Source: Bacilli bacterium (GTDB taxonomy: Bacteria; Bacillota_I; Bacilli_A; RFN20; CAG-288). From it: a stretch of DNA of 39,417 nucleotides. This document shows positions 38,451 to 39,417 of this stretch, one piece after another. The stretch lies in the NCBI GenBank assembly GCA_017470005.1, contig JAFUFH010000038.1, forward strand, positions 1 through 39,417, in the 5' to 3' direction. Position 1 is the first letter of the stretch; every line of letters starts with the position of its first letter. Position numbers and translations under genes: made by a program. Below the pieces are notes generated by a model. The model saw only the letters and a list, made by a program, of their open reading frames with translations, did not search any database and was not told the origin of the DNA.

Positions 38451-38937
38451 AAATGATTTTCTCAAAGACCATCCGATCTTTGTTGGGAGGAAGAATCGCT
38501 CTTCCGCAGAAAGTGAAATCATAGAGAGATAAGATATGTTTCATGATATCATTTCCTTCATGAGTATCGATGCGAAGAGAATGATATCCTTGTTTCTTGG
38601 CTTCGATAAGGAAGATATCAAATAATTTCTTTCCGAGTCCTTTCCCTTTGTATTCTTTTTTGATAGCAACACGGTGCATGACCATATAAAGAAGAGTGGT
38701 CAACCACTGTCCTTCATAGAGATGATCGTAGTCTTCTTCATAATAAGTAAGAGCACATACTCCCACAAGGATAGAAGGATTGTTATCATCTAAAAGAACA
38801 TATAAGGTTTGGTTTTGGATATCATTGAGGAAAGTATCTCTATTCGGATATCCGTCTTGCCATTGACCATTTCCTTGTAAACGTAAAACTTCTCGAGAAT
38901 CTTCGACTGCTTTCATCACTTCATCGATGTCTTGCAT
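38449..38937 (-). CDS. GNAT-family N-acetyltransferase
   Basis: A 162-aa acetyl-CoA-dependent acetyltransferase. The acetyl-CoA binding motif is HRVAIKKEYKGKGLGKKLFD (about 90-109), with the Q/RxxGxG/A core as KGKGLG, and the later IDTHEGNDIMKHILSLYDF matches the typical motif B. TLYVLLDDNNPSILVGVCAL gives the central strands. It has its own terminator and no clear partners. GNAT substrates (peptides, antibiotics, small amines) cannot be predicted. There is no evident Shine-Dalgarno site and the promoter is unclear. Confidence 0.85.
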   Translation of the reverse strand: MQDIDEVMKAVEDSREVLRLQGNGQWQDGYPNRDTFLNDIQNQTLYVLLDDNNPSILVGVCALTYYEEDYDHLYEGQWLTTLLYMVMHRVAIKKEYKGKGLGKKLFDIFLIEAKKQGYHSLRIDTHEGNDIMKHILSLYDFTFCGRAILPPNKDRMVFEKII

Positions 38938-39272
38938 CGTTGCTTTTCTATTCTCTAGGAATTTACTTTTTTAAATCTTAGTTCTTTCTTTGTTTGCAAG
39001 ACTATCTAGTGGGCTTATTTTCTTTACAAATGCTTTTCTAAATAATCTGTTTTATCAACGATTGAATGGTCTTCGCTTCCACTCATTTTGCGACACTTTT
39101 ATGAGAATGTTTGAAAAACATTGACAGAATGTTAACATTCAATAAGAAGCTATGGATTTTCCTTATATAAAGGACTAAAATACAATTAAACAAGAACATA
39201 TTTCAGCGAATATAGATTATATTTTTTTCTTACATACAGTCATTCTGTCCCAGTTACGGAATGACGTTTGCT
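38938..39272 (+). other. Gene-free region with palindromes, probable end of a TnpB-type element
   Basis: About 330 bases without a gene. AATGTT/AACATT (39106-39111 with 39117-39122) and the perfect 14-bp palindrome GAATGTTAACATTC (39127-39140) lie close together, the second preceded directly by TTGACA. GTCATTC (39239-39245) pairs with GAATGAC (39259-39265), just before the TnpB-like reading frame. Subterminal hairpins of this kind are typical of IS200/IS605-group ends, though the exact element boundary is not determinable here. Confidence 0.45.
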
Positions 39273-39417
39273 ATGGAAGAAAACACTGTAAAGTCATACC
39301 GTTCCATCCGATTCCACTTCAAGGGGAATGAGTCTCAACTGAGACTCCTCTCCTTCCTTTCCCATATCGCAAAGAACGTCTACAACTACGCCCTCTTCAT
39401 TTTGACGGATGATTATG
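39273..39417 (+). CDS. TnpB-like transposon-associated protein, 5' part only
   Basis: The frame runs open to the right edge. Its N-terminus (KSYRSIRFHFKGNESQLRLL, followed by a helix ending NVYNYALF) has the pattern of TnpB/IS605 OrfB: a basic strand, then a helix with Q and L spacing, then the N-x-x-YN motif. TnpB proteins are RNA-guided nucleases that maintain these elements. An ATG at 39261 is also in frame but lies within the 39239-39265 hairpin, so 39273 is preferred. Only 48 codons are visible; the nuclease domain is outside the window, so activity and family are provisional. Confidence 0.55.
   Translation, partial: MEENTVKSYRSIRFHFKGNESQLRLLSFLSHIAKNVYNYALFILTDDY

Overview
The window looks like a contig or chromosome segment from an uncultured, low-GC, Gram-positive gut bacterium of the class Bacilli (RF39/Erysipelotrichales/Mollicutes-related neighbourhood). 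This rests on AT-rich DNA with A/T-rich intergenic spacers, GGAGG-type ribosome sites, many LxxC lipoproteins, PepC, AsnA and LeuS of Firmicutes type, a BspA-like leucine-rich-repeat lipoprotein, and use of TGA as stop (standard bacterial code). The assignment is inference; no 16S gene is present. Both ends look like mobile DNA: a GC-richer 35-codon tail of an unidentified gene at 1-108 and the 5' end of a TnpB-like gene running off the right edge. This is the usual reason for an assembly to stop.

Layout. 376-1365 (-) is a TtcA-type tRNA thiolation enzyme. 1504-4181 (+) holds two tandem PepC/bleomycin-hydrolase aminopeptidases. 4287-8888 (-) holds two very large, acidic, Thr-linker lipoproteins that are recent tandem paralogues with duplicated promoters, signal peptides and 3' hairpins. 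9202-11616 (-) is leuS. 11801-12671 (+) is an rpsD unit with a structured leader, followed immediately by tRNA-His. 12771-14038 (+) is an XRE/HipA-like (CtkA-like) kinase toxin-antitoxin pair inserted behind the tRNA; the 590-bp gap after it carries duplicated terminators and what look like decayed tRNA-His copies. 14629-15495 is a CmpB-like membrane protein. 15870-18697 holds two further lipoproteins built from exchangeable Cys-containing modules, with matching upstream elements and matching terminators. 18922-19380 (-) is a small membrane protein.

19602-25573 (+) is a three-gene envelope operon: a secreted 763-aa protein, a single-pass protein with a large beta-rich ectodomain, and an MscS channel. 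25663-27402 has two PlsC acyltransferases. 27478-29534 is a phosphate uptake unit (Pit permease, DUF47/PhoU-like partner, glutaredoxin-like protein). 29616-33469 couples a lipase-like lipoprotein to an HTH protein fused to a polytopic membrane domain, with a 4-base overlap. A nitroreductase (33485-34000) follows. The right part is on the minus strand: asnA, an alpha/beta hydrolase, an RluA pseudouridine synthase, a NadM-type NMN adenylyltransferase, nadE and a GNAT acetyltransferase.

A recurring theme is gene start architecture. Genes inside operons have clear Shine-Dalgarno sites, while several promoter-proximal genes have a -10 box 4-8 bases from the ATG, which predicts leaderless mRNAs. 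The most noteworthy candidates for new biology are the lipase/membrane-HTH pair, the three-gene envelope operon, the HipA-like module at a tRNA-His locus, and the lipoprotein families that swap modules and share regulatory ends.
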